Assembly (NCBI GenBank): GCA_024698555.1
Contig: JAILRI010000005.1
Location: 1 to 40,146, forward strand
DNA length: 40,146 nucleotides
Source: Lachnospiraceae bacterium
GTDB taxonomy: Bacteria > Bacillota > Clostridia > Lachnospirales > Lachnospiraceae
Direction: 5' to 3'
Of this stretch, positions 39,997 through 40,146 are shown one piece after another. Position 1 is the first letter of the stretch; the number at the start of each line of letters is the position of its first letter. The notes below the pieces were generated by a model. That model saw only the letters and a program-made list of their open reading frames with translations. It was not told the DNA's origin and did not search any database. The position numbers and the translations under genes are program-made.

Positions 39997-40146
39997 ATGG
40001 GTAATATGATTAAGGTCGGAATGGCTGACCTGAATATATGTAAAGCGCCTGACGCTATAACTACGCTGGGGCTGGGTTCATGTATCGGGGCAGTGCTGTA
40101 TGATCCTAAAAAGAAGATATGCGGCATGGTGCATTTTATGCTGCCT
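39997..40146 (+). CDS. cheD: Chemoreceptor glutamine deamidase CheD (partial, runs off window)
   Basis: CheD deamidates chemoreceptor glutamines and, with CheC, adjusts CheY-P levels. The 50 visible residues contain VGMADLNICKAPDAITTLGL, the catalytic Cys29 in GSCIGAVLYDP and His46 in MVHFMLP. The gene follows cheC after 72 bp with AAGGATAT upstream of the ATG. It is cut by the window end, about a third of the normal CheD length being present. Confidence 0.93.
   Translation, partial: MGNMIKVGMADLNICKAPDAITTLGLGSCIGAVLYDPKKKICGMVHFMLP

Overview
The window reads as part of the chromosome of a motile, low-to-moderate GC Firmicute. The family is most likely Lachnospiraceae (Butyrivibrio/Roseburia-like). 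This rests on CodY, the clostridial-type fla/che gene order, FliY in place of a plain FliN, a fused HisIE, and Bacillus/Clostridium-style ribosome binding sites. The genus is inference. All supported genes are on the + strand and coding density is very high. I see no tRNA, rRNA, CRISPR array, prophage or insertion sequence.

Region 1 (1-3907): a compact palindromic, multi-hairpin element at the window edge, then the end of a histidine operon (hisB, hisA, hisIE), followed by hpt (purine salvage) and nrdR (ribonucleotide reductase repressor). hisH and hisF are absent from this stretch, and HisIE carries an extra N-terminal domain that resembles a degenerate HisF half.

Region 2 (3908-9888): a consensus sigma-A promoter leads into a DNA-metabolism block: comM-like AAA+ ATPase, dprA and topA. 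The global nutritional regulator codY follows with its own promoter. The order dprA-topA-codY-flgB is a shortened form of the Bacillus subtilis order.

Region 3 (9889-40146, continuing off the edge): one long fla/che cluster. Order: flgB flgC fliE fliF fliG fliH fliI fliJ ylxF fliK flgD (flagellar operon protein) flgE | flbD motA motB fliL fliM fliY fliO fliP fliQ fliR flhB flhA flhF flhG pilZ cheB cheA cheW | cheC cheD. Together these encode rod and basal body parts, MS-ring, switch/C-ring, the type III export gate and ATPase, hook and its length control, stator, the FlhF/FlhG placement system, a c-di-GMP receptor, and the CheA/W/B/C/D signalling core. Bars mark two intrinsic terminators inside the cluster, after flgE and after cheW. 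A folded 130-nt leader precedes flgE. Flagellin, filament cap, hook-filament junction proteins, FlgM, CheY, CheR and sigma-28 are not in the window.

No wholly new multi-gene system is evident. The most unusual items are the palindromic element at 1-118, the HisF-like fusion on HisIE, and the leader/terminator structures around flgE. No stretch over about 300 bp lacks a gene; the longest gap, 9889-10109, holds a terminator and the fla promoter.
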